From Lonicera japonica (lineage: Eukaryota > Streptophyta > Magnoliopsida > Dipsacales > Caprifoliaceae): DNA of 64,000 nucleotides. Below, one piece after another: positions 1 to 11,244 of the stretch. The notes beneath the pieces are model-generated. The model had not been told where the DNA came from. It made no database searches and worked only from the letters and a program-made list of their open reading frames with translations. A program made the translations under genes and the position numbers. The stretch spans positions 26,713,748 to 26,777,747 of the forward strand of contig CM038467.1 in assembly GCA_021464415.1 (NCBI GenBank). The letters run 5' to 3'. How positions within the stretch are numbered: the stretch's first letter is position 1; every line of letters begins with the position of its first letter.

Positions 1-81
1 GAATCCATACAGTGATCAACAGAGTCATCTCCCAAGGAGACTCTCTGGGACCAGTAAGGTGCATCATTTCCCAGATTAAAA

Positions 82-272
82 ATGTTTGGCGGTGCAATTT
101 CATTTTCGCAATTCATATTTTGTAGAGATGAAGAATCTTCAGCAGAGATATGGGCATTTTTGACTTTTTTGTTGCTTGGTGATCAGTTAACGTCCTCTTC
201 CTCAGAAGAGATTCCCGGTGGTTGTCCTGTTTCCGGTGGGAGGAAACGTAGGCTGGGTGAAGAATTGCTCAT
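82..272 (-). pseudogene. Possible LINE ORF1 N-terminal remnant
   Basis: Read on the minus strand, an ATG at 272 opens a 29-codon frame that starts MSNSSPSLRF and stops at 183-185. The same frame then continues with a lysine patch (SNKKVK) and an acidic and serine-rich stretch. Plant LINE ORF1 proteins (DUF4283 type) often begin with a similar serine-rich and SxKKVK-like leader, so this may be the start of a degraded ORF1 cut off by the window edge. No zinc knuckle or other firm domain is visible. The plus-strand 94-codon frame over the same bases shows no recognisable protein. Confidence 0.22.
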
Positions 273-1276
273 AACGGATCTTTTTTCTCTCTCTAAACCC
301 CACGTGCTTTATTTAAAAAATGAATTCTACAAGTTAACAAAACAAGCAAACTTTGAATTACAATAAAATTTTAAATGAAAACTAAGTAAAATCCAAATAA
401 GAGTATTATAATTCTACCACATTTCAATTATAAGAATTGTAATTCTGTAGAATTTTTAAAACTGAGTGACCAAACACAACTTATTGCTAAAAGGGAATTT
501 TTCTATTATATAAGAAATAACTTATTTATACTCAAATGCTAGATATGTCATAAATATTTATGATTATTTGGATTTTACTCCAAATTATCAAAATAAATAA
601 CTTATTGATAAAAGGGTGTTTCTTTTTTTTTTCTATTAGATAGGACATAACTTTTTTATACTACTCAAATGATAGATATATCACAAATATTTAGGATTTT
701 TTGGAGATAAGTATTTTATATAAGAAAATCTAAATTGCCGATAAATATATATATTAACACTAAAATACTCTAGATTTTACCTAAAATCTATAAGAGCATC
801 TCTAACCTATAATTTTGGTTTTTGTAAAATTTATACGTTTTGTAAAAAAAGTTAAGATGTGTAAAATAAAAGCTTAATAGCAGTTATTTATTTGAAATCT
901 ACTCATCAAGAGTTACAAAATAAGATCCAATGTGATCATGAAATTATATACAAAAAAATTCATACAAAACTATTGAACATTACATATAATGATATATTTC
1001 ATTTGCGTGATTTTTATTGGTCCATTTAAATTTTATTCATGAATACCATTGAAGCATAAAATGAATATGTGTATAATTTATGTGTTAAACTCCCTCACAC
1101 AAAAAAAAAATATATACAACCATTAAAAATGCTCTAATAATTATAAGAATGTAAATATTGCACCCAAATAATAAAATCCAACTTACACAAATAATATATC
1201 AAAATTACTTTCACGGGTTCCACATCACTTCTTTAAGGATATGAATGCCTATAGAGTATTTTTTTAAGAGTGTTTG

Positions 1277-4133
1277 TGTCACGCCCCGTAGTTCGAGGGT
1301 GACAGTTACAAGTCATAATAAAAAATAAAAAAAGAAAAAGAAAAATTTATTAATAAGACAAGTTGTCTTTTCAAACTATTACAAAGCTACTACTAATTTA
1401 CTATAGTAAATGGAGACGAGTCCTCCTTCCTTCCCAAGTATATGGGTGTATTTCCTTCCAGCGATCCTCCTCCTTATTTTGGCAAAATATTCTCTATAGT
1501 TATAAGAAATGATAAACAAACGGTGAGCAAAAATATGCCCAATAGGTGTTATTAGATGGAGGTGGTGGTAGGGTATCAATACTGTATTGACTTAGTGAAT
1601 AGCGGATCACGATACTTTTCCTACGATTATGTGCAAAATTGGGTATAATAGAACAATAGATATATATATATATATATATATATGTATTAACATAAGTCAC
1701 TAATACACCGTTATTCAGCTAGTTTTTAATAAACTACCTGATCAACCAAGCTCAACCCAATTTCGGGCATCTACGCGTTGTATAGCAATGGTCATCAAGG
1801 CACTCAACTTCCTGAGCCCTTACGGGTAGTTAATTTCATGAGTCCCCTACGTGGGTATCAATTAATTAACTCACCCTCTTCCAAAGTCACACATGTATAG
1901 TAACTGATGCAATAAGTATAATATAACTAATATTAATCGCAATGGAATGAGTACATCACAAAATTTCAATACGAGAAATGAAGTACAATTAAAACAATAA
2001 TTGTACAACAACGTTTGAAAAAAATGTAGTCACAAAGTTATCAAAGATGAAATGAAAAGAATGCATTTGAATTCAAGAAGATGCACAAATAACGACAAAG
2101 AATTAAGGAGTAGTGGGAAAACACCTACTTTCACTAGGTGGTTTGTTTTCGAAACTTGACTGGATCCTGGCGGTTATTGTGACAATTGTATATAAATTAG
2201 TATCCAATATAGAATTAAAAAAATAAAATGTTATAAATATTTGATTAATTTTATTTAAATCTTTACAAGCAACTTTTGTAAAATAATGTCCCGAAGATAT
2301 AGTTATAATATACCAATATTATTTTAAAAATTTATATAAATAAATCTTATTTATGAATTTAATTAAATCTAGGTTATTTGATACATTTATATATAATAAT
2401 AGACATATTTTGGGGAGAAAATTTATTATATATATATAGTGCACAACAATAGTATTTTAAAAAAACAACATTAAATTGTATATAACTTGAATTCTTTGCT
2501 TTATATACTCTGTAAATCTCTCGTTAGGGATCCAAAATATATTAAATAATATATCAAATCGAAGCTCTCGACGAAAGGAAGAGAATGAAAAAAACTAGAG
2601 CTCCATTGGATCTCTCACGCGCTTTCACCCGCCCCCTAAAGGTGGCCACGCGCCGGCGCGTGAGTCGTCTTCCTCGCACAACACGACTTTAGCTATTTGT
2701 TTTGGACTTTTCTCACTCATTTCTTAACATTTTTTAGTGATTCAAAAGCCTATTTTGAGTATTTTTTTCGAGAGGAATCCAAATATATAAATATAATTGT
2801 TTAATTCAAAGTATTGAGAAAGTTATTGTATTCTATTTTAAAGTTATCAAAACTACCGATTTGAAAATCAAAAATTGAACATACTAGAGTTTATATTAAT
2901 GAAATACAACCTTATATAACTCTTATTTGGGTCTGAAAATATAGTTTTGTGTTTTTGTTTCAATCAATTTCGTTCAAAAATGAGTAATTTACGAATTTGG
3001 GGCGAAAACGGTGTAATTTTAATTTCTACGAAAGTTGGTGTATCAAACCTCAACCATTTTCAAATTAAACTTTCATATCCCTCATTCAAACCATATTGAA
3101 GTGTTTTGTGTTTTCAATTTTAGAATAATATTAGTATTAAAAGATCTGCCATTACCAAGTAAAGCTTCAAAAAAATGCTTCTTAATTATACAAAATTAGA
3201 GAAATATATGAACTAAAAATTGGGGAAAGTAACTAAAGATAAGATTTAAAACCTTGATGGAGCTCTTCCAATGTTCAATTTGCAGTAAAAACCTCTTAGT
3301 AACAAATACCCAAATGTAGCTCAAACTAATTTTTATGTAATTCTCTCTTGTGGTGATTCAATTATGCTGGGGGAAGGCCTGTATTTATAGGGTTTGAGGT
3401 GCTGAATCAGGAGGGTAAAGAAGCTGGAGGTGTCTCATGCCCATGCAAAGTTTATTGCATGCTTTATACATAGGCCCCTTACTAATCAATTTAAGCACCT
3501 TACTCACCTAAGCTATTTTTGTGACAATGCAAAGCTAATGGGTGACTATGCAAAGCTATATATAGGCCCTTATCAATAATTATAAGAATTTGAGGGACTA
3601 AAATGAAAGTATAATAAAAAAATTAATTTTAATTTGACCCCTTTATGTTCTTAAATTTGCATTTTAAGTCCTATATATATACATGTTGTAGAATTTAGGC
3701 CACTCTCTTAGAATTTAATTTTATGCAATGTAAATAGTGTGTACAAATATTAGGTGTAGAAAATATTTTCTTGGACAAGCTTTTTCTAAAACTCTATGGC
3801 CTAAAATAAATTTTTACAAAGTTTGGGAAAAATGAAAATTAACAATAGGTGTCATATATATATATATATTTCAATGGTTAAACCTAGACATACATACATA
3901 TATATATATACATCTCTTAAAAATAGAGTAGGATACTAATTTTTAAAAGTCCATTATGTAATTATTTTATTATTTTATTTATATATTTCTTATAAATTTT
4001 TTTTTTAAGAGTGTCTAGGTTTAATATAAATGCTATTTCATCTCTATCTATTAAAACACTAACAACTATAAACCATAAAGTAATAAGGCAAATGTGCAAA
4101 TAAAGAAACCTTATTATAATTTAGGCTGTTACA
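1277..4133. mobile_element. LTR-like insertion (probable solo LTR), 2,857 bp
   Basis: The block begins TGTCACGCCCCG and ends GGCTGTTACA, so it has the TG..CA ends of an LTR. It is flanked by the same five bases on both sides (GTTTG at 1,272-1,276 and 4,134-4,138). Copy B of the duplication is empty at this point. The ends are imperfect inverted repeats (TGTCAC against TGTAAC), and the left end can also fold on itself (TGTCAC at 1,277, GTGACA near 1,299-1,304). I see no long reading frame, primer-binding site or second LTR, so a solo LTR of a large retrotransposon is the best reading. The interior is AT-rich apart from a GC-rich patch around 2,610-2,690 that contains a perfect 16-bp palindrome. 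Confidence 0.65.
1659..1684. repeat. TA microsatellite
   Basis: A run of alternating T and A inside the LTR-like insertion. The short minus-strand tyrosine/isoleucine-rich frame that crosses it is a by-product of the repeat. Confidence 0.8.
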
Positions 4134-4339
4134 GTTTGATTAACAAAATTTTCTTAAAAAAATTTGGCAAATAATTTATTTCCAGATTCGAACCAGCTGG
4201 TACAACCAATATATCCGAGTGTCAAAACTTAAATTCATAATGTACCTTGAATAATATAAGTTTTGGGCAAAGTGAAAAATAGTTCAAAGTTGAAAAGGTC
4301 AAAAATAGACAATCAAATATCAAAAGTTAAAAAATGTCA

Positions 4340-4408
4340 TTATCTATATCTATATCTATATCTATCAATTGAAAAATGTCGTTTTCTATATCTTATCTAT
4401 CTATCAAT
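4340..4408. repeat. Imperfect CTATAT/CTAT microsatellite
   Basis: Repeats of tatatc and ctat, interrupted by about 15 bases. The matching place in copy B (about 28,507-28,557) has a shorter version, so the tract has changed length since the duplication. Confidence 0.7.
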
Positions 4409-4451
4409 TTACATAAAAAATACGAATAATTTTGGAAATATATATACCTAA

Positions 4452-4575
4452 ACATTAATTAGTTCCTGCTTTCTATTCTTATCCGTGTAAATACACATCA
4501 AAAGGTACCGCTGGACGCCATTAACATTTTTGTGTTTAAACATTTTGTCTTACAGGTTTGAATTTAAGGCAAAGA
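4452..4575 (+). promoter_or_regulatory. NLR-leader-like segment in copy A
   Basis: About 115 bases resemble the sequence directly upstream of the NLR start codon at 40,885. Shared landmarks, in order, are gttcctrctttctattc, aaaggtaccg or aaagtaccg, attaacattyttg, and ttacaggtttgaatttaag. The likeness stops where the NLR open reading frame begins. Copy B carries a more decayed version near 28,604-28,714. It looks like a detached 5' leader, including the 3' splice-site-like ttacag, with no coding sequence behind it. Confidence 0.55.
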
Positions 4576-4736
4576 ACCATCGGAAAGAATCACGCAATGC
4601 ATTTAATGGGTGAAATAAGAAAGTCGAATAAGATTATTTAAATGAAGTACAAAGATAAAGTGTTGTACATTTCTAGTGTTGCGTGTACAAAATTCATCAA
4701 TTTACTAAAAGTATTTTTACGTCATTATGTTAAAGA

Positions 4737-5955
4737 ATATGATAGGAAAATGCTTTTTTAAAAGTCTATAAGTTTTATAGAAAATTTATAGACGAAGTAT
4801 GATCACATATTTGGTCAAATATTTTGACTAGATAAGTTTTCGAGTTTTGAAATTATTAACTTTCATCATATCTTTATATTATTAACATTTTAACCCTTAA
4901 AAATAGAAACGTCATTTTAAATAATATTTTTATAACCCAACTTTCACCCTATCTTTATATTATTAACATTTTTAACCCCTAAAAGATAGAAGCACCACTT
5001 TAAACAATATTTAAGGAACTAATATTAATTATTTTATTTAAGCTCTGTTTAATAATAACATGAACAATAAAAAGCAAAATACTTGATTTGTGTGAGGAGC
5101 ATCATTAATGATATGTCGGTGCAATCATTGAGAAATGAAATTAGAAAAATTATATAAAGTAGCAACATAATTTTTTTCTTTAAAAACCTACATGATCTTA
5201 ACATAAACAAAAGCTAATAAAATTAAAGAACGCAATAAATTCTTGTATTTTTATTGTAATATATCAAATTAATTTTTTATCTCAAATTAATAATTGTAAT
5301 ATTTCAAATTAATTTTTTTATCTCAAATTAATAATCAAACATTTATATAATAGTGTTCTAATTAAAGGTTTAGCTTTAAATAAATCAAATTCATCTTTTG
5401 TAGCATAAATATTTGATAATTAGGAAGAGTATGTCAAAGATGAAAATACTAAATATAACATTATTTTGAGTAAACAAGATTGTTAAAATCCCAACCTTTT
5501 TTGAGCAGGAGAGATCCTCAAAATCCCAACCTTTTGAATAAATTCTGAAATTCGCTAATATGTAGGATTTTAAAATTTCACAAGATTTTAAAAGAATTAT
5601 CTAAATAATGTGATTTGCCCTCAAAATCACGCCCAAAGAACATACTCTTAACACTTTTTTGTAGTTTAATAGCTTTAGTTTTAAACTCTCTATAAATATA
5701 AAAAAAATTTATATACTTAAGCATATCCTATTTCTAATTGGTAATGGAGAAATCTAATTTAACCTTAATACAAATACCAGATGTGTGAATTTGTGCAAAA
5801 GACAAAAAAGAGTCTTAATTTTGTAATTATGAATTTAATGATATTAGATTTTTATTTTTCAAAACTAAATATAGAGTTTGAATAAGAGTAGATATATTTC
5901 TCAAATTTATGATTGAAAATTGTTTGTAAGTTAAACTTACAACGTCTTTCACGCT
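4737..5955. other. 1.2-kb block present only in copy A
   Basis: Copy B runs from ttaaagaata directly to aatgtgccgtatgc, while copy A has about 1.2 kb between these points. The block is AT-rich and non-coding. It has no clear terminal repeats or target duplication, so it could be an old insertion in A or a deletion from B. Confidence 0.5.
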
Positions 5956-6041
5956 AGCAATGTGCCGTATGCACAAAATTTAGTATTATTACCAAGGATG
6001 GGTAAACATATTTTGCTTTCTGTAAAATTAAGAGTTACACT

Positions 6042-7126
6042 AAGCACAGTAGCTCGGTTTGAATTTATTGTAGTTGTTTTATGACAAATTTGGTGCAACC
6101 GTAATGGGTGTATTTGGAATGAAGCCTCTAAACCGGCTTGGCAGGTCGTTAATGGGGCGTCATCGCTGCTGGCTGAGTGGCGTTCTTCTCGGCAAATGGC
6201 CACTGTTTCAGCCTCTCTTTCGTCTTCGAGAGGCTCGGTCCGGTGGGAATTTCCAACAGCAAGCAGGGGCGGACCTAAGGGGGACAAGGCAGGCTTCAGC
6301 ACAAGGAAAAATTTTGAAAAATTTATTATTACTTGTAAAAAAAAAATTAAAAAAAATAATTTAAGCCCACCCCTTTACTAAGTTTTAGCCCACCCCTTAG
6401 CCCAACTCAAATATATATTAGTTAGAGTATGTAATAGATGAATTTAAATAATTAAAAACTGATCGAACTTAACTTTGTTAAATACTTTTTATTATGTATG
6501 AATTCAAAAATTTAAATTATGCTATTAATTTTTTTTTCACTATATAGTTATACTTTAGATATTTTTTTATGATTTTTTTTCCTGTTACTATTAGCTCACC
6601 CTTCGAAAAATTCCTGGGTCCGCCTCTGACGGCAAGTTCGTTAAAGTGCAATATCGACACAGCAACTTTCGTGGAGCCAAACTGAATGGGGTACGGTGGA
6701 ACTGTTCACGATGCTGCTGGTGGTTTCATTGCAGCGGTCAGTGGCTCGTTCTTTGGTTGTTTCAGCCCCCTCATAGCTAAAGCAATTGGTATTCGCGAGG
6801 TCCTTAGTTGGTTCATTCAAACAGGTCTTCATAACATCTTGATAGAGACGGACTCTCAAATCTTAGCCAATGCCATTAATAATTTAGCTTCTTATTGTTC
6901 TAGCATTGGTATTATTGTTGAGGATTGTACTGCACTTTTGTCTGCTTTAGAACTTAGCAAAGTTGTTTTTATTCATAGATCAGCGAATGCAGTGGCACGT
7001 GTTATAGCTAGAGGCTCGTGTTCTTTGTCTGATCAGCTGGATTGGCTTAGTGCTGCCCTACTTTTATTTCGGATGTACTTTCTAGCGATTTGCTTTAATA
7101 TATTCTTTTTTCGCTTGTCAAAAAAA
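6042..7126 (+). mobile_element. 5'-truncated LINE with poly(A) end
   Basis: The block has the three marks of target-primed LINE insertion. It is flanked by a 12-bp direct repeat (AAGAGTTACACT at 6,030-6,041 and 7,127-7,138), it ends in a run of A, and it holds only the 3' part of a LINE, with its RNase H region. Copy B is uninterrupted here (aagatttacactttc). A small hAT element at 6,264-6,628 has later landed inside it. Confidence 0.8.
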
Positions 7127-7147
7127 AAGAGTTACACTTTCTTTTGA
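6085..7147 (+). pseudogene. LINE ORF2 C-terminus with RNase H domain, interrupted
   Basis: Upstream of the hAT insertion, the frame starting at 6,085 reads through a tryptophan-rich linker with WNEASKPAWQVVNGA, typical of the segment before the RNase H domain of plant LINEs. Downstream, the frame resumes with CNIDTATF, then a TGA stop, then MGYGG, AKAIGIREVLSW and IETDSQILANAI, which are the family's Asp, Glu and Asp active-site regions. The frame runs through the poly(A) tail into flanking DNA and stops at 7,145-7,147. Removing the hAT element and one target copy would bring the two halves into one frame, so the gene was open at that point when it was hit. The TGA before MGYGG makes it a pseudogene in any case. 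Confidence 0.75.
6264..6628. mobile_element. Non-autonomous hAT element (365 bp)
   Basis: The ends are CAGGGGCGGACC and, on the other strand, CAGAGGCGGACC: 12-bp terminal inverted repeats with one mismatch. They are flanked by an 8-bp target duplication with one mismatch (ACAGCAAG at 6,256-6,263, ACGGCAAG at 6,629-6,636). An 8-bp duplication and CAGRGGCGG ends fit the hAT superfamily. The interior is AT-rich and has no gene, so it depends on a transposase from elsewhere. It sits in a LINE that itself sits in copy A of the duplication. Confidence 0.85.
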
Positions 7148-7545
7148 GTACGTCCTAAATTAACAATCTCATTTTCCTTTGAGAGATATAATCAAAGGAC
7201 CAGCAACCCTTGCCTTAAGGTCAAAGGTTTGACTCATGGGAGTGAGAGGGTTTTTTCTTTGTTTGTAGAGTTTAAGGAAATACTTAGACCTCCCTAAATT
7301 ATTAATTTTTTTAAAAAAAAAATAGAATAAATTATAATCTTGAGAATGGATTAAGTTGAAATTAGTGTTTTTTTTAGATGCACAAAGGTTAAATGTAGTT
7401 ATTAATTTGAGATAGAAGGAGTCGTGTATTTAGCTTAATGTTAAACGCATACTGCTATTTATTATATTCTATACCAATTACAAAAAATGTGAACTAGGTG
7501 TTGATTTATACTAAAAGTGTTTTGCACTTTTATCAATTACTTAAG

Positions 7546-10500
7546 AAGATTTATTGTATACTAATTATTAAATAAAAGTACAATTCTTACCTTGGTTGTA
7601 TTTTGTGAAAATACAACCCATATAATGCATGCTAGTAAAAATAAATGGTAAGAATACCAATAAATATAGCATTGCTCTTTTCAGAAAGAGATGCTTTTTG
7701 CCTCTGTGCTATATATATGTTCAAACACAAATATTTTGTTCAATTATGAGCTTTCATTTCAATACCAAGTGCATTTTTGGCCATAAAAGTGAAAGCAACT
7801 GTTGAAAGAGACATCGAGATGCAAAAGTATAAAAGAGATGCACGCTCAGACTCAAACTCTTGTTGGATACAAATTCACAACTTGTTAAGGACACAACATA
7901 GAAGAGTAATCTTCATTTGTGTAATCTACTATCCATTTGCCAATTAAATTTTTAGTCTAGTCCTCAGCTACATTTCTTTTAATTTTTTACAAGAAAGAAA
8001 TGGCAGATTTTCCCAAAACTTTTATAGCGAAGGAAATGCTACGTAGCGCAAAAATTGTATCTTATAGCCTAAATGAACATCAACTACAAATCTACACTAG
8101 AGTTTCAAAGAGAGAAAGTTATGGTGTAATACTTGCTGGTTTAAACTCATTCTTGGGTTGTGCTTTTGGTTTTATTTAATTAGTCTGAGTTGCATTGCTC
8201 TTATTGTTGGAGACTGTAGTTGACTAAGTGAACACACAATCATACTGATAGAACTTGTTATCTGCTCTTTTCAAAACCAAACCCATCAACCAAATAAAAG
8301 CTATATGTAAACCACTAGCGATTAATTAGACCAATATCCCAAACTCATCAACCAAATAAACAGACCAAATTAACAACCTTTTATTACAATGCAAATGGGT
8401 ACGTATTGCTATTCAGTTTCTTTACCAACTACAAACCAAATAAACAGAAACATTAAACAAAGCATCCAACTAATTAGAAACAGAACACCACCAAAAGGTC
8501 TGAGCCCTCATCTGTACAAAACACACCATCAAATTAACCTTAATGATCTCGTGAATCATCTCTCTTTCTCCACCTTTTGTTCTTTCTTATTATGCACTTT
8601 CTCCTCTGTTGAAGCTTAACATCCCCCTGAACTCCGGTAATTCAATTGCAGAATTCTGGTTTAAATATAGATCAGCAACTGTTGATGCTGGATGAAAAGG
8701 ATTCAAGTCGACAGGCAGAGACGCAGAGTCAATGCATTCTTAACTTGATTGCTTAGTCCAAGGAGTCTGAATTTCCTGTTTAATGTTTATTTATAATTAT
8801 GTTTAAGAAAAGGATTCAAGTGGACAGGCAGAATTTCCGCTAAAATGATATTATTTTAACTCTTTTGTCTATGTTTCCTCTAAATTCCAAAAAGACACAT
8901 GTGCCATTAATGTAAAAGTGAGTTATCTTTCTTAAAATCATTTCTAATTTTACAGTCAAAAGCACCCTAAAAGTCTATTTTTACTTGCTAATAAAATAAA
9001 TTTAAGGGTGTATGTGAATATTCACATATAACTGAAATTCAGTTAGAATTGAAATCTTATATAATTGCAATTCCTTAACTTATGGATTTCATTGTAAATA
9101 CTTTTACAGTGCATGTGCACGCGTGAGAGAGAGAGAAGCAAATTGTTTGCATGAGAGAGAAAATAGTGTGTGACAAGAAAATAAATTGTGCATGAGAGAA
9201 TATAATGTACAAATAATAATGTTCGTGTAAAAGAGTGTGAAAGTGTATAGTACTTATATCAAATGCAATTTAATAATTCTATAGCAATTCCAAATTCATT
9301 TTTTTCTATCCGAACAATGGATATGGAATTCAAGGGATTCCGATTTTAATTCTAACATGGAATCAAGGTTCCCAGACATCGATAAAAAAATACTTCTGAG
9401 TTTTGGTTCACATAGTATTACTACCCACATTTTAGGCATGATTTGTACCCACCAAGGCAGTTTCCAAAAATCCCTTTCAGGTAAAATTGTCACCCCTCAA
9501 GAGTAGTTTCCAAAAATCTTTTTTAGGGACAATTGTTAGAGAAGGGTTACCTCTAATTGTGTAGTTCAATTGCATTTCTTTATAAAAATTCTGCTCCAGA
9601 GTTTAAAATGATAAAATGATTAATTGATAGCTTACAATTTTTTCCTTGCCCCTGACATTCTTCTCATCGAGTTTGGCAGCCAGCTTTTCTCCTCTTTCTT
9701 CTTCTTCCTTGAGATCAAAAAACAAAGTAGAGTAAAACAATGATTTCCATAAATAAGCAATAGTTACTAGGAAACACAATTTTGGGACATGTTTTAAGGA
9801 CACAAAGAATTAGTCAGCAGTAAACTTCGAGTAAATTCTACTCATGATTCCGCTCCTTGACTAGAGTTGAAAAAAAAAATCACTAGTTGGTAGCACACAC
9901 TTTTTTCCCTTACCCTGCAATTCCTCTCATAGAGTTCGCTAGCCAGCTTTCCTACTACGTTTTTCTACAAACTGAAGTAAAAATAGAAAACTAGGCTCAT
10001 GTCCGTTTTGTAGGATCACTTTTGAATTAAGTCCAACTTAGATTGAAAAAAGGAGTAAAGGGCGAGCCTAAATATTACATTGGCACCGTGTGATATGTGT
10101 TGCTTTTATATGTTGGGTGGAATTCATAGATTTTAATTGAGATTTTCTTGTGTTTATTTTACTTTCGGAGACACCAAATCTATCTACAATTCACTGATTC
10201 CTGGATATGAACTCCATTTGGGGTGTCTTTGCATTATAGTGATCTTTTGGATACATATGTACGTTATTACACAATTTTCCTATTATTTAATTGGGAAATT
10301 TCATTGTTTGCCATCATAAAGGTTTGGCGTCAAGTTCAAGAAAAAATTTCAGAGGAGAAAAATCACAATTGAAAATAATAGTCTTCCATGATCTTAATTT
10401 GTCGCCGTGGAGCTTGTCATTATTTTAGGGTTTTATGATTTGAATTTTTGAATTTTTTGGTTTATTAGTAGTCTTAATGATTTAAAACATTGGCACTAGA

Positions 10501-11001
10501 TAACTGATGGAGGTGTGTGATGTATTATACTTGCTCCAAATCACATATAAATGTTTGTGCTTGTGTATGTGTATGTATATGATGTGTATGCATATCAATT
10601 GACTGAAGCTGTCGTACCCAAACACTAAATATGCAAAACTTTGAGTGCCAAGGCCTAAATAGCCATAACAAATGTATACCAGACTCTCTACATGGAGCAA
10701 GCAGTGTATCTAGAAAAATGTAGAAGAAAAATTTAGGGTTTATGTAATAGAAGAACAGAGTGGCTGCGGATGAATATCATGGGTGGAGGTGAGGGAGCCA
10801 AAACAAATTCATTCCTTGCACAACTGGCTGGCAATTTTAGTTGTTTGTATAAAACATTAGGCCACATAGCAGTTTGAATCCGGCTCCCAAACTCTAATTA
10901 TGTAAAACTTTGGATACCAAACTCTAAATAGCTAGAACAAGCGGGTAGCAAAGTCTAAACCACCCAAAGCATTATCTCTTACTGCTCAGTGAAGGCCCGC
11001 A
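7546..11001. other. Intergenic DNA, no gene recognised
   Basis: The stretch is AT-rich and has only short chance frames. Small structures are a perfect 11-bp inverted repeat with a 3-bp loop at 7,594-7,618 (GGTTGTATTTT and its complement), a direct repeat of aaggattcaagtsgacaggcag at about 8,697 and 8,811, and a diverged duplicate pair at about 9,628-9,720 and 9,880-9,965. The diverged pair reads on the minus strand as a short charged peptide of the kind KLAAKLDEKN. It could be two decayed exons but is not identifiable. A further pair of related segments (aaacactaaatatgcaaaac) lies near 10,618 and 10,893. Confidence 0.5.
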
Positions 11002-11035
11002 CCCCCCCAACCCCAACCCCCCACCCCCCACACCC
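11002..11035 (-). other. G-quadruplex-prone tract
   Basis: On the plus strand there are five runs of three to seven C separated by AA, A or ACA. The minus strand therefore carries consecutive G runs with one- to three-base loops, well within the usual quadruplex rule. It lies about 210 bases downstream of the LRR-only gene, on that gene's coding strand, so a transcript reading past 11,245 would contain it. Confidence 0.6.
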
Positions 11036-11244
11036 ACACACTCACTCAAATTCCAGTATATTCCCCTGCCTCTAATGAATTTTTTATTAATTCAACATTC
11101 AATATTATTGAATCTTTAATCTTAATGAAATTATTCCAAGTATAGCCATTATTCAAAAGTAACTCAAAAAGGACCATTTTTATGTTCGCTACTACTCTAA
11201 TCAATTGTGCCCATCTTTTTTATTTTTTTCTCTCTCAATTCCTC

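Larger units (their letters stand above)
309..7545 (+). repeat. Direct duplication, copy A (27 kb upstream of copy B)
   Basis: This stretch aligns in the same orientation with 27,305-30,172. Matching landmarks are the start (aatgaattctacaag), the segment around 1,200-1,265, the segment 4,140-4,735, the segment 5,957-6,041 and the end (ttttgcacttttatcaatta). Copy A is about 7.2 kb against 2.9 kb in copy B. The extra length is three blocks: 1,277-4,133, about 4,737-5,955, and 6,042-7,126. No intact gene lies in the shared part. A roughly 135-bp internal repeat occurs at 500-760. Identity by eye is about 85-90 percent, so the duplication is not recent. Confidence 0.8.

Noticed and set aside
11002..11035. 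CCCCAA repeats considered as telomere-like sequence
   Set aside because: Plant telomere repeats are CCCTAAA; this tract is short and irregular.
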